64,000 nucleotides of DNA from Timema cristinae (taxonomy: Eukaryota > Arthropoda > Insecta > Phasmatodea > Timematidae), in assembly GCA_039000515.1 (NCBI GenBank), contig JBCFYV010000001.1:13245928-13309927 (forward strand). The letters run 5' to 3'. Position 1 is the stretch's first letter; each line of letters starts with the position of its first letter. A program made the translations under genes and the position numbers. Below, in pieces: positions 47,416 to 59,812 of this stretch. Below the pieces are notes generated by a model. The model was not told the DNA's origin, ran no database searches, and worked only from the letters and a program-made list of their open reading frames with translations.

Positions 47416-48643
47416 TATGCCGGGTGTTTTTTTAAGTTGGCACAAAGATATAGTTTTAAAAATACGCATTTAAGAGAAAATATGCCTCGTACAAAGTCGC
47501 TTGGTTTTGAGACACTGACAAGATTATATAATCTATTATTTATTTAGTGGACGTCTTCAAGGTCATCTCAAGGTAAACTGTTGTTTTTCAAATGAAACTG
47601 TATTTATTTGTATTGCAAAATCATATTCTACGGAGGAAAACAAGCACATTTTGTCTGAATTTTTTTTTTATCTTAGATCTATTTTTGATGATATTTAATG
47701 AGTTAAAGAAATACGGTACATCATGGTATACACTTTATTTCAAGTAAACCCATAAGAAAGAATCTGCTGATGTTAAATCTGGGGATCCCGAAGGCCAACT
47801 AATTGGACCACATCTACCGATACAGCGGCCATTGTAATTCCAATCCAAAACTTGTACAGTTCTGAAATAATGAACAGAAGTGCCATCTTGCTGAAACTCT
47901 TATGTTCTGCCTTTCTTGTGAGTTTAGATTTTCTAGCAGCAATGGCATTCCTTGATCAAGAAAGTTTCTGTATTTGTCTCTATTCAATGTACCGTCAGTA
48001 AGAAGACAGGCCAGTCAATCTGTCTCTGATAAGTCCGCACCAAAGGTTCACAGTCCAAGGTCGCTGTCTTTCAACCGGGCGCAACCACCGTGGATATTCT
48101 GCATCCCAATAGCGCATGTTGTGTCGGTTAACTTCGTTAAGCTCGATTCATAAGAGAATAATATTTCAAGAGAAAAGTTTCTATTTATTCTTACTCGTTC
48201 AAGTGCCCACTCGATTGGGAATATATTCCCCGTGAAGCTCTTGATGGAACGACACGTGGTAAGGATGATATTTATGATGCTCCAATATTGTTCCTACATC
48301 ACTTGAATTCACACGAGAGACCACCTGAGGATGATGAGCTACTGCACCTAGTCCTGCGATCTCATGTTCACCGGTGACGGTTGCTCGGCGGATCTTGTTC
48401 TTTGCTTGAACACTTCCATTTTCCAGAATTTCTTAACTGCACGATAAAAAGATCTACGTGATGTGCAGTTCTCTCAGGAAATCGATCAGCGTACTTTTAC
48501 ATTCATCATAAATTAAAATAATTTCAATTCTTTCAGCAAAATAATAATGCTCCATAGCTACAATACATAGATTTACAATAAACGAAAATATCTCACGTTT
48601 TTTTTAAGATATTGCGCTGTGCCAACTAAAAAAAATCCTGTAT
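47416..48643 (-). mobile_element. Mariner-like DNA transposon with imperfect TIRs
   Basis: The left end reads tatgccgggtgttttttta, then agttggcacaaagatat. The reverse complement of the right end reads tatacaggatttttttta, then gttggcacagcgcaatat. The element is ~1.2 kb, TA-flanked, and encloses a degraded DDE transposase on the minus strand. Superfamily Tc1/mariner is inferred from the transposase motifs and TA flanks. Confidence 0.75.
47745..48500 (-). pseudogene. Degraded DDE transposase (Tc1/mariner-type, insect)
   Basis: Minus-strand translation, with several stops and shifts, gives YHPYHVSFHQELHGEYIPNR near 48.24 kb, then RHNMRYWDAEYPRWLRP and QRPWTVNLWCGLIRDRLTGL near 48.02-48.12 kb. 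It continues EFQQDGTSVHYF and RCIGRCGPISWPSGSPDLTS near 47.78-47.90 kb. QQDG-----F and W--RSPDLTP-DFF are hallmarks of this transposase type. The catalytic Asp of QDG and of SPDL are visible. Not functional. Confidence 0.75.
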
Positions 48644-48644
48644 A

Positions 48645-49510
48645 AATAGGTAATTCTAAAACAGTAACATTTAACAACATTTGTAAGCATATTCCCAAAG
48701 TTCTGATATTTTATCTCCATTAGTTTTTAAAATGATACCGTTATGTTTAAACTGAGACTAACTCATGTAAAATAAATAGTAAACAAAATCAAGATGTATT
48801 TATAAATTGTGAATGTGTATGAATTACCAACCTATTTAACTAAATATGCCAACCCATAATAAAAAAAAAATTAGCTACCTAGTAGTAAAAGGTGACATTG
48901 AAATTGGCTTTCCTCACGTATGTACATAAAAATAATTATAAATTAAGACATTTTATTCCAATTTGCAAAGTTAAATATTAAATCAATCCTAATTGTTTGT
49001 CCTTCAAAATATTAAGAAATTAGAAAAATCATAATTTGTGATGCTGATATAACAGTGATTCTCCTTACAGCTAGTTTAAAATAACTAAGAAAGGTTCCTC
49101 AACTATTTACAAAGATAATATTATTTTTTTAAAGAAATTGACGTATTCAAAAAGGATAAGCACTAAAATTTAATAAAGTTTAATTTGTTAGATGTGCTTT
49201 TAACTCTTATAACGTCATAAACAAAGCTCTAAAATTGTAATAGGTCACAAAATATATCTTATTTTACTATTCGAAAGGGTTCCCCGTTCCAGTCCTATAA
49301 AGTGTTTTATATGGTCTCTTGGGCTCTCGTGGACTTTAAAAAGGGATGGTTGGGGGTAAGGTTGGAGGGAGGGGGTATTTTACGATCCAAGAAGCTGGGA
49401 CCAACATTCGAAACGTATTTGTTTGTATTCTTACTATTGGAATCCTTTTGAATAAATATAATGGCAATTTCTCCTTTCTTCATTTACTTTGTAAACAGCT
49501 GATGTGAGCC
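48645..49510. other. Unannotated AT-rich stretch
   Basis: Nothing recognised. A short G-rich patch lies at 49345-49377. Confidence 0.35.
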
Positions 49511-49752
49511 TGCTTTGGTGGTCGCATGGTCTAAGGTGTCACTCTTGCGATAGACTGGGTTGCCTTTAACGGGGATATCGAGGTTTTAATCCCGGTCGGG
49601 TGTACTGAGGGTGTTTATAACTAAACAGTTTTTTACTCTTCCTACAAACAAATGCGGGTACACTTCCAATAAATCAACCTTCCTTATTCATAACCCATTA
49701 GCGTAGTTAGTGCACATACGTATAACCCGAATGGGTGGTAAGAAGTGTTGAG
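49511..49752 (+). mobile_element. tRNA-derived SINE, family 1 (left member of an inverted pair)
   Basis: Head ctttggtggtcgcatggtct, box-B-like 'ttttaatcccggtcgggtgt', tail tataacccgaatgggtggta ending 49742. Its 3' end faces that of the next copy. Confidence 0.8.
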
Positions 49753-49769
49753 ATATATTTAAAAAAATT

Positions 49770-50012
49770 AGCATCGCATCTTACTACCCATTCGGGTTAT
49801 CTGCATACGTAATAATTACAATAATGGTTTAGGGACGAGGAACGTTAAATTTAGAGGAAGTGTACCCACATATTCACGAATAGAGAAAGTGGGAAACCAT
49901 TTATGAAAACCACTCTCAGTACATCCTACCGGGATCAAATCACTATCTCCTCGTCATCAGTATATTGTGTGAATAACGCCTAAGACCATGTAGTCACCAA
50001 AGTGGGTTTTAA
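49770..50012 (-). mobile_element. tRNA-derived SINE, family 1 (right member of an inverted pair)
   Basis: Tail catcttactacccattcggg at the low end, head with agaccatgtagtcaccaaag at the high end. With 49511-49752 it forms a tail-to-tail inverted repeat separated by ~18 bp. Confidence 0.8.
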
Positions 50013-50344
50013 AATATTGTTTCCTACAAAATGCTTAGATCGAAACTGTACTCACATTTTATAAACTTTTCTCCTTGTCCTGTAACTCGAAGTAAACAGA
50101 GACTTTAACAAAATACAAAAGTCCAAAAAAGTATCGTTAAAACTTGTATCCCATATAAAAAGTCAAACAGGATGCTTTGCGAATCACTAATGGGTCCTCA
50201 CGTTGAATGTTTGCAGCCTCGTTGGATAAATACAAGAAAAGTTTGGATTTTTTGTTCGGTACCTCACCTAAGCTCTCTTAAGCACTGTCACACTTTTTTA
50301 ATGCCGATGATAAAAGAGAGGTAAGAAAATAGTTCACCCGGCGA
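50013..50344. other. Unannotated stretch
   Basis: No feature recognised. Confidence 0.3.
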
Positions 50345-50573
50345 GACTTCTTGTTTAGCTACTGGGAGAGTTGAATTGTATCCATTCTGAATGGTAGTCA
50401 TTCAGACATTTCTTAACAAGCACCACAAAAACAGTATGTTTTGTATCCATTCTCATAATAGTCACAAAATCCTGAATTGTATCCATTCTAATTTATATAA
50501 ATTGATTTGCGGTGCCACTTGTCTGATATATGGCAGCAGCATCGTGTTTACTAGAGCACAGCACTATCACTAT

Positions 50574-50575
<2 letters not shown>

Positions 50576-50638
<63 letters not shown>
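50576..50638. repeat. (TA)n microsatellite
   Basis: About 31 uninterrupted ta dinucleotides in the middle of the inverted-repeat element. Confidence 0.97.
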
Positions 50639-50641
<3 letters not shown>

Positions 50642-51379
50642 AATACTTATTCTTGTTTCTTTTAAAAGAATAATAAAAGGGTACTTTAAGAATGACACTT
50701 TTTGGGGGGTTTCCGATCAAACTTAATAAAACTAGCACATAAAATGTAGGCCTGTGTTCAAGTTGAGTATGATAGCTTATAAATAAGATTTCTTAATCCA
50801 ACGTCAACCCAGGTAGCCCTACATTATAAACTGATGACATTATCTGTAGATAATAGGATATGACACGGTAACACAAATCTAGGAAGATTAAAAATATACA
50901 ATTACAAAAACATTGGGTTTTTTAATTGCCATTCTTTGTGTGAGATATAACTTACTTTAATCTTTGCTTAGAATGGGTGATAGTTTTGCATGTGCAAAAG
51001 TTTAATAAAATGGCGTTGTTAAAGTAGCTACTGCTGTAAATTTGTCAAGATATAGTAATTAAATACAGGGTTGCCAACAAGATGATACTAGGTTTAGCTA
51101 TATATGAATATATATAACATAATATATATCTTTGTGTATAAAACAAGACCATTTTACACAGATATATTATATAATGTTTTAAAAAATAAGTCCAATAATT
51201 TAAAATACATGTTTAGATTTTAAAGTAATAAGACAATAAGTAAAATAAAAAATATTTTTTATATTAGCATAGAGATAGTGCTGCTCTCTAGTAAGCACGG
51301 AATTAGTTAAGGAGAGTCTCTGCTGCTGCCATCTATCAGACATGTGGCACCACAATTAAATGGATAAAAATGAGAATGG

Positions 51380-51820
51380 CTAGAGTTAAGAATTTTGTGG
51401 ATATAATGCTAATATTTCTAGTGGATACAAATCAGACTTTATTTGTGGTGCTTGTTTAAGAAGTGTATGAATGGATACCATTCAGAATTTAGTGGATATT
51501 ATGAGAATGAATACAAATCAGACTTTTTTTATTTGTGGTGCTTGTTTAAGAAAATGTCTGAATGGAGACCATTCAGAATGGATACAATTCAGGATTTTGT
51601 GGTTATAATTAAAGTAATTACAGTTGATACAAATCAGGATTTTTGTTAGAGTCGTTTATTTGAAAACTGTCTGAATGGAGACCATTCAGATTGGATACAA
51701 TTCAGGATTTTGTGGATATTATGAGAATGGATACAAATCAGACTTTTTATTTGTGGTGCTTGTTTAAGAAATGTCTGAATAGATACCATTCAGAATGGAT
51801 ACAATTTAGTCATCTCTATC
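51380..51820 (+). repeat. ~105-bp tandem repeat in the right arm
   Basis: About four units with agaccattcagaatggatac, aattcaggattttgtgg, attatgagaatggatacaaa and tcagactttttatttgtggt. The left arm holds about one and a half copies in inverse orientation. Confidence 0.8.
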
Positions 51821-51825
51821 TACTG

Positions 51826-54455
51826 ATAGCCCCTACGCTCTTCCTCTGACGAGTTTACACACACTCTATAGTATTTGCACCTTGCAAACATTGACTTGAT
51901 TTTTAAAATTACTTTTTCTTATTTCCTATTCTAGATAGATATTTGCTTCATTGAATTTTTTTCAAACTACCTCCTGGAAGGAAGACTCTTACAAGCTATT
52001 GTCGTGACCAAACCACAAAACCTAAGTTGTAGATGACTTTTGAAAAATATATTTACCAAAAATTTATTTCAAAATAAAAATAATAATTTTTTGACACTGT
52101 AAGACTATTTTTAGAATTATTTAATAATTTATGGTTATTGTTTCAACATTAGATATATATTAAAAGCTTGCTGAGTAAAAACGTAAATTCATCAGCATGG
52201 GAAATCAAATCTTGACCTACCGTAACATTACAGGTAATCAACGCAAGAAAAAAAACCTCTGTGTATCCAGACTGGATTCAAACCCAAACCTCCCCATCAT
52301 TGGCAAACCAGATGGTGGATGCAGTAGCCCACGTGCCCTGGAAGGGGTGTGAAAAATACCTCTCTCGACAAAATTGTTAGGCCCTTTCACTCTCGCTCAT
52401 AGAAATTATTGTGTGCTGATATAATCAGTCGGTTCAGAAAGTGCACGTTATATACCTCAAATTAAAAACAACTGGGGGTTTCCCCTTTGAAGGAAACAAG
52501 CTGCAACTTGCCACGCGCTTCTTGTGACGAAATAGGCCATCCATCATTCTAGGAAGGATCGGATAGGAATATCAGAGTCTGACAGGAGACGTCTGTTTGA
52601 CGTGATGCGCAATTTCTAAACACATACAACGGTGGTTCCATCCCAGAACAAGACCGTGTGTTTAGAAAGTACGAGTGAGGGTGCTCGGGAAGGTTTTGTC
52701 TGTAATGAGGGAAAGAGACTTGAGGGAATATAATTAGTGGCGTCCTCCCTGAACGCAGACAAGTAGTACAATCAGGTCAGGGAGAAAATAGCACATCTCT
52801 CTTTCACATAGAGTTCTTACTCTCATTCTATGTATACAAAATGGTGCGTCACACGAAATATATTGGGGGGAGCGGGGGTGAAACAGTGAGTTTCTCAACT
52901 CAAGGCGTTCTGAAATTAGAAAAATTCCCATGTAACCAGATTACAAGTGTAACGTTGATAGCACCGGGGGGCCTGAGGAAATGGGGGGCGCCAAGGGATA
53001 CTACCCCGTGAAAAATGTAAAATCTGGGTCTTGATTTGAGATTTTAGGCAACTGTATTTTTAAAGTTATTTGTATATTGTAACTAGATTAGTGTTTAACA
53101 GTGGGACCGGCGCACTATCATTGTTTACTCTAACTGCAAGGTGTGCTCAGTTCTTGGCTCTCAACCAGTGAGTTTGGGAGTGGACCAACGAGTCTAGTGT
53201 TCGTGTGACGCGTGTCAGTGTAGTGTCTGGCGCAGGGACCTGTGGCGAGGTGCCACGAGTTCCTTGAACATTGAATGTAAATTGTACCGAGAACGAACAT
53301 TTTAAGAAACTTATATTTGGATGTTTAACTAGCTATTCAGTATTTTTATCAACAAGCTGTTTATTTGAGTTGATGTAATTCTATTTATGTGTTTTCATTT
53401 GTTTATTAATTTAAAGAAAATTACGAGTATTATTTAAATCAGTGAACTGCTTAGTTATAATTGATTCAGCATAATTATATTTATTGTGTTTTTATTTGTA
53501 TATTAATTTACATACTATTATTATTTTGACTACTTAATTTGTTGAATTATTTAGCTGTATATTTAATTCTGTGAATATTTTTTTAGTGGTGTTTCTAATA
53601 ATCAAAACCTTGGGTGATCTGGGAGTATTTTAATTCATATTCAACCTGCAACATACCCCAATATCCCCAAAAGAACTCGTGGTTCACACGGTCACGTGTG
53701 AATGGCCCGTGACCCTCCCAGGTCACGCGCGCCCTACGTTACAATATAATGGATTTTTAAAGTTACAAATGTTATTTGTTTTGGCATTCACCATCATTGC
53801 ATTTAGCCAGACCAACAAGTTCTGGCCCGTAAAAATTCCAGACTTTCTTAAGTGATCAACTTAAAACATTACCTACCTAACCTTTTTAAGCTACTACTGC
53901 CTAGTAGTAGAAGCCTTAAATCTAGTTGGTAGTTAAAACGGCGCTACCAGACAACTTGATCAAAAGCTAAGCTCTATATACAATCTACCACAGAAGGTAA
54001 GAAGTACTGTGGTACAGAGCAATTTCTAGAATTTACCAACTCAAGATCTCGACTCTCCACTAAATTCCCAGCATTGTAGGGGGTTACACCTCTCCTTCCA
54101 ACCCCACCCCAGCGTGACGCTACCAATGGGACGGTTGAGTGTGACGTAGTATCGCTGCTGAACAGGTACAGCTTGTGATTCATTGACGATACCGATACTG
54201 GTCAAATGGGTGGATCGATCAGCCACTCTTCTTCTCTTATTCCTATAGAACGATACAAGTACTAACGCTCCTTAACAGCTCCACTTAAGGTGGATTCATA
54301 CTCACAGGACTGTGCGCTGGCTGGGCCGTTTTGCTAACATCTCTGGCGTAGCTACGTTTTGAAATTGGGTTTTTCCCTCTCTCCTTCAACATATGTTCTT
54401 TAATGAGAATATTATCGTATTATTTATGTACAATTTATATATTTGTACAAAAATT
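51826..54455. other. Long stretch without a recognised gene
   Basis: AT-rich overall. A SINE-like inverted head lies at about 52250-52330 (gactggattcaaacccaaac) and a family-3 SINE 3' end at 52370-52460. At 53090-53290 the composition is more GC-rich, without a recognised frame. 53990-54240 has open minus frames that match nothing I know. Confidence 0.3.
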
Positions 54456-54459
54456 CTTA

Positions 54460-54815
54460 ATAATTTTCTGAAAATTGAAAAATTACCCCTGGACACGGAA
54501 ATCGAACCCGGGACCTTTGGCTTAGTACGCCAATGCTCTTACCACTGAGCTATCCAGGATTCGTCTCGTGTCTAGGGTCATTCTTCACTCATATTTTAAG
54601 GCAGAGTCTATAATGGACGTGCGGAAATCGTCGGCTACAAATGTGTGATTTATTAAGATCACGATCTATCAGACAACGGTAGTTGGCTTTAAGTATGAGT
54701 GAAGAATAACCCTGTGCACGGGACGAATCCTTGATAGCTCAGTGGTAAGAGCATTGGCATACCAAACTAAAGGTCCCGGGTTCGATTCCCGTGTTCAGGT
54801 GTCAATTTTCAGGAA
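54460..54815. mobile_element. Fold-back element with two tRNA-like arms
   Basis: The left arm (minus sense) and right arm (plus sense) are inverted copies over ~130 bp: 'ggatagctcagtggtaagag' and 'aaggtcccgggttcgatt' on one, near-identical on the other. Each arm shows a tRNA-like acceptor, D-arm and T-arm, but the anticodon loops (gtactaa; ataccaa) and stems are poor. Between them lies attcttcactcatattttaa, also present inverted. A related copy is at 34.1-34.5 kb. Confidence 0.7.
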
Positions 54816-55430
54816 ATGATATCTAGATGGTGTAATCCCTCTCTAAAAGCATTAATAATACCTTTGGCTATTTGATTCAAAAATTCTTACGTTTTCTTCG
54901 GCCATGTTTTGCACACGATAGTTGTGTTTGAATGTTCTGCAGCCGCCGTCAGATTGTAGATAAGAACCTTCGTGGAGGTTCGCACTTGCCAGAAGAAGCC
55001 GGACACATGCTGGTCCATAGGGCACGCTGACAGGACGTGACCTTGGGAGAACACCAGATTATGAAGCAATCCAAGACGACACAGTCCTCTCAGTGTAACT
55101 ACGACCAAGAAGTATCGGAATCGCCATTAGCATGCTTTCTCTACCGGTCTCACCCTCCCCACGGCGGTATCGTTTCGGATTTGCTCTTATCGTTCTTTGT
55201 GTAACCTTCAGCAATAATAAGTACTTATCCTTCATCGCTGTGATTTCCATTTGCGACTCTATGAAAAAATTAACTTTGATTTACTACAAATAAGATTAAA
55301 TTTTGAAGTCGATTGAAAATTTTAATATCAATATATCTACTAATGATATCAATAAAATGAGAGTGAGTTTGTCCTTGACATAAATATGAATTTATATTAC
55401 TGTTGTTAAATGAAAACAAATTATTAATTA
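54816..55430. other. Intergenic stretch with one candidate exon
   Basis: Contains the candidate minus-strand exon at 54892-55098 listed separately. The rest is AT-rich with no feature. Confidence 0.3.
54892..55098 (-). CDS. Candidate exon of unknown gene
   Basis: An open minus-strand segment with coding-like composition lies between a possible acceptor (cttcttggtcgtag) and a possible donor (gaaaac|gtaagaa). It reads TLRGLCRLGLLHNLVFSQGH, VLSACPMDQHVSGFFWQVRT, STKVLIYNLTAAAEHSNTTI and VCKTWPKK. I do not recognise the family. It is upstream of, and co-oriented with, the receptor gene, but it does not resemble the missing mGluR N-terminal lobe. It may be chance. Confidence 0.25.
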
Positions 55431-55434
55431 TTTT

Positions 55435-55648
55435 TTAGCGCCACGTCTTACCACCCGTTCGGGCTATAAGATTATGATTTTAGGTATTAATAATGTTATA
55501 TTTTATAGGAAGTGTACCTAAATTTGCGCGTAGGGAGAGTGGAAAACCATTTAGAAAAAACTACCCTCAGTACACCCCACCAAGAATCGAACCTCGATCT
55601 CCCCGTTATCGGAAGTTTAGACCATGCGGCCACCGAGGTGGGTAGTAA
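55435..55648 (-). mobile_element. tRNA-derived SINE, family 1
   Basis: Tail ccacgtcttaccacccgttc at the low end, body 'ggaagtgtacctaaatttgc' and tcagtacaccccaccaagaa, head with gcggccaccgaggtgggt at the high end. Confidence 0.8.
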
Positions 55649-55649
55649 A

Positions 55650-55928
55650 TAATTGATTAATAAATTGGGAAGCTACAATTTTTTAATATTAATTAATACT
55701 GATCCGTGGTATTTAAACCCGTGGAGGGATACTCTGGTGATACAGTGATATAGTGATAAAGCGAAACGTGCAGGATCACCATTTTTCTCACAAAAAATAA
55801 TTTAAAAATGAGAACACACATTTTTGTAATAAGTTGAAAATATTTGACTTCGAGAAATAAACAATTCTTTTTTTTACAGATTTTTAACAAAATTTTAAAC
55901 AAAAGGATTTTATTATTATTTTCATTAT
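55650..55928. other. Unannotated AT-rich stretch
   Basis: No feature seen. Confidence 0.3.
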
Positions 55929-55929
55929 T

Positions 55930-56212
55930 AGCACCACGTCTTACTACCCGTTCGGGCTATATGCACTTACACTAATGTGTAATGGTAGGGTGATTGTGAG
56001 ATGAAATGGAGGACCTACAGTTTAACGTGGGATCCGAACCACGGTGGAGGCCTGGCATTCCACACATTCACAAGTTGTGATTAATACACGTCTTGTCAGA
56101 GGTGAAGGATGGGTTTGGCAATCAGATAAATCTGTACCGGGACCGAGGATTGAACCCCGAACCCCAGCACAGAAATCCGACACCTTACCGCTAGACGGCC
56201 AGGTCACTAAAA
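55930..56212 (-). mobile_element. tRNA-derived SINE, family 2, full-length
   Basis: Low end: (tta)n then agcaccacgtcttactaccc. Middle: cacggtggaggcctggcatt. High end: gaggattgaaccccgaaccc then ccttaccgctagacggccag, the inverted tRNA-like head. Best full-length family-2 copy with the 4.49-kb one. Confidence 0.82.
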
Positions 56213-57040
56213 GGATTATATTAAATATAACACATTTTAAGAATAAATTTTTATCTTAAGGTTCAAATCGTTAATAGAAATATCCTCTTTTTGTTATTTA
56301 AAAATATTAACATGAGTTATTTCAGGGAGATAGCTGACTTCTCCGTTCCGTTACCGAGCTGTATCGACACCGGTAACTTGGAACTGTTTCAAAAGTGTAA
56401 CTGAAACAGTTTTGACAGATACATGAAATAATATCGGTAGCGACAAATTGATTAATCCGAAAAATGGTATAATTCGAACCCACCACGATTCCCAGTGAAA
56501 TTTCTATCTACATCAATGGTAAAAAAAATCCACATTTAGTTCGAATTTTAAAAGGAAATATTTGAATAATTCGAAGCCTATTCATTGTTAATTTTTCGAG
56601 CCTGTATTCATTTCGAACCCAACTTGCTGATATTTATTAAACCGTCCTAATGTTAAATAAAGTTGGAGTTGGCTTAGTGACACATGAGAAGGCGGGCGAG
56701 CGGGTTGCCTAATTTAGGGAATATATTGGCTCGGTTTTTCTCAAATATTCTGATTTAAGTCTGCAATGTTTATATGATAATTTTTACAACTTTTTATATT
56801 TTGTGTTTGAATTTTTTTGCTTGTTTTTTATGTATATATTTATTATGAATGTGTATTTTATACAGGATATATAAAATGTGTGTATTTTTATGTAGCATAT
56901 ATTGAGGTTATCGAGGTTATTGTGTACCAGCTGCCTAGATACTCATGAAAACGGTTAATTCGAATTTTGAATATCACTGATATTTTTCGATATCCCTTGG
57001 AGCTCTCATTAAAACAGTTGTACTGTATCTCATTTTGAGA
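56213..57040. other. Unannotated AT-rich stretch
   Basis: AT-rich, with cgaaccc/ttcgaa strings scattered. No gene seen. Confidence 0.35.
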
Positions 57041-59812
57041 TGAATTACAGAACGAACACCAAACTAGTCACAACTTGTAGGGGTGAGGCCTAAGAAACTA
57101 AACAACGCCACGGAATTAAAGAACGAACACCAAACTAGTCACAACTTGTAGGGGTGAGGCCTAAGAAACTAAACAACGCCACGGAATTACAGAACGAACA
57201 CCAAATTAGTCACAACTTGTAGAGGTGAGGCCTAAGAAACTAAACAACGCCACGGAATTACAGAACGAACACCAAACTAGTCACAACTTGTAGGGGTGAG
57301 GCCTAAGAAACTAAACAACGCCACGGAATTACAGAACGAACACCAAATTAGTCACAACTTGTAGAGGTGAGGCCTAAGAAACTAAACAACGCCACGGAAT
57401 TACAGAACGAACACCAAATTAGTCACAACTTGTAGGGGTGAGGCCTAAGAAACTAAACAACGCCACGGAATTAAAGAACGAACACCAAACTAGTCACAAC
57501 TTGTAGGGGTGAGGCCTAAGAAACTAAACAACGCCACGGAATTAAAGAACGAACACCAAACTAGTCACAACTTGTAGGGGTGAGGCCTAAGAAACTAAAC
57601 AACGCCACGGAATTACAGAACGAACACCAAACTAGTCACAACTTGTAGGGGTGAGGCCTAAGAAACTAAACAACGCCACGGAATTAAAGAACGAACACCA
57701 AACTAGTCACAACTTGTAGGGGTGAGGCCTAAGAAACTAAACAACGCCACGGAATTAAAGAACGAACACCAAACTAGTCACAACTTGTAGGGGTGAGGCC
57801 TAAGAAACTAAACAACGCCACGGAATTACAGAACGAACACCAAATTAGTCACAACTTGTAGGGGTGAGGCCTAAGAAACCAAACAACGCCACGGAATTAC
57901 AGAACGAACACCAAATTAGTCACAACTTGTAGGGGTGAGGCCTAAGAAACTAAACAACGCCACGGAATTAAAGAACGAACACCAAATTAGTCACAACTTG
58001 TAGAGGTGAGGCCTAAGAAACTAAACAACGCCACGGAATTACAGAACGAACACCAAATTAGTCACAACTTGTAGGGGTGAGGCCTAAGAAACTAAACAAC
58101 GCCACGGAATTAAAGAACGAACACCAAATTAGTCACAACTTGTAGGGGTGAGGCCTAAGAAACTAAACAACGCCACGGAATTACAGAACGAACACCAAAT
58201 TAGTCACAACTTGTAGGGGTGAGGCCTAAGAAACTAAACAACGCCACGGAATTAAAGAACGAACACCAAACTAGTCACAACTTGTAGGGGTGAGGCCTAA
58301 GAAACTAAACAACGCCACGGAATTACAGAACGAACACCAAATTAGTCACAACTTGTAGGGGTGAGGCCTAAGAAACTAAACAACGCCACGGAATTAAAGA
58401 ACGAACACCAAACTAGTCACAACTTGTAGGGGTGAGGCCTAAGAAACTAAACAACGCCACGGAATTAAAGAACGAACACCAAACTAGTCACAACTTGTAG
58501 AGGTGAGGCCTAAGAAACTAAACAACGCCACGGAATTAAAGAACGAACACCAAACTAGTCACAACTTGTAGGGGTGAGGCCTAAGAAACTAAACAACGCC
58601 ACGGAATTAAAGAACGAACACCAAACTAGTCACAACTTGTAGGGGTGAGGCCTAAAAAACTAAACAACGCTACGGAATTAAAGAACGAACACCAAACTAG
58701 TCACAACTTGTAGGGGTGAGGCCTAAGAAACTAAACAACGCCACGGAATTACAGAACGAACTCCAAACTAGTCACAACTTGTAGGGGTGAGGCCTAAGAA
58801 ACTAAACAACGCCACGGAATTAAAGAACGAACACCAAACTAGTCACAACTTGTAGGGGTGAGGCCTAAGAAACTAAACAACGCCACGGAATTAAAGAACG
58901 AACACCAAACAAGTCACAACTTGTAGAGGTGAGGCCTAAGAAACTAAACAACGCCACGGAATTACAGAACGAACACCAAACTAGTCACAACTTGTAGGGG
59001 TGAGGCCTAAGAAACTAAACAACGCCACGGAATTACAGAACGAACACCAAACTAGTCACAACTTGTAGGGTGAGGCCTAAGAAACTAAACAACGCCACGG
59101 AATTAAAGAACGAACACCAAACTAGTCACAACTTGTAGAGGTGAGGCCTAAGAAACTAAACAACGCCACGGAATTACAGAACGAACACCAAACTAGTCAC
59201 AACTTGTAGGGGTGAGGCCTAAGAAACTAAACAACGCCACGGAATTAAAGAACGAACACCAAACTAGTCACAACTTGTAGAGGTGAGGCCTAAGAAACTA
59301 AACAACGCCACGGAATTACAGAACGAACACCAAACTAGTCACAACTTGTAGGGGTGAGGCCTAAGAAACTAAACAACGCCACGGAATTAAAGAACGAACA
59401 CCAAACTAGTCACAACTTGTAGAGGTGAGCCTAAGAAACTAAACAACGCCACGGAATTACAGAACGAACACCAAACTAGTCACAACTTGTAGGGGTGAGG
59501 CCTAAGAAACTAAACAACGCCACGGAATTAAAGAACGAACACCAAACTAGTCACAACTTGTAGAGGTGAGGCCTAAGAAACTAAACAACGCCACGGAATT
59601 AAAGAACGAACACCAAACTAGTCACAACTTGTAGGGGTGAGGCCTAAGAAACTAAACAACGCCACGGAATTACAGAACGAACACCAAACTAGTCACAACT
59701 TGTAGGGGTGAGGCCTAAGAAACTAAACAACGCCACGGAATTACAGAACGAACACCAAACTAGTCACAACTTGTAGAGGTGAGGCCTAAGAAACTAAACA
59801 ACGCCACGGAAT
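57041..59812 (+). repeat. 71-bp satellite-like array, ~39 copies
   Basis: Unit: gaattacagaacgaacacca, aactagtcacaacttgtagg, ggtgaggcctaagaaactaa, acaacgccacg. Copies are nearly identical. Almost all variation is at three two-state sites (aattac/aattaa, aaacta/aaatta, taggggt/tagaggt), and combinations of these recur in runs. Two units are one base short (near 59068 and 59427). It is the longest and most uniform array in the window. Confidence 0.98.

Larger units (their letters stand above)
50345..51825. mobile_element. Long inverted-repeat element with internal tandem copies (non-autonomous)
   Basis: The left arm (about 50345-50575) contains tgaattgtatccattctgaa, tcattcagacatttcttaac, aagcaccaca and tactagagcacagcactatc. 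The right arm (about 51270-51825) contains the complements in reverse order: gatagtgctgctctctagta, then ~4 tandem ~105-bp copies with gtggtgcttgtttaagaaat and ccattcagaatggatacaat. No transposase is visible. Superfamily and target duplication are unknown. Confidence 0.65.

Noticed and set aside
54485..54560. tRNA gene on the minus strand
   Set aside because: It folds roughly, but the anticodon loop would give an unusual ACT anticodon, the T-stem has a mismatch, and an inverted near-copy lies 160 bp away with a worse anticodon stem. Better explained as a transposon arm.
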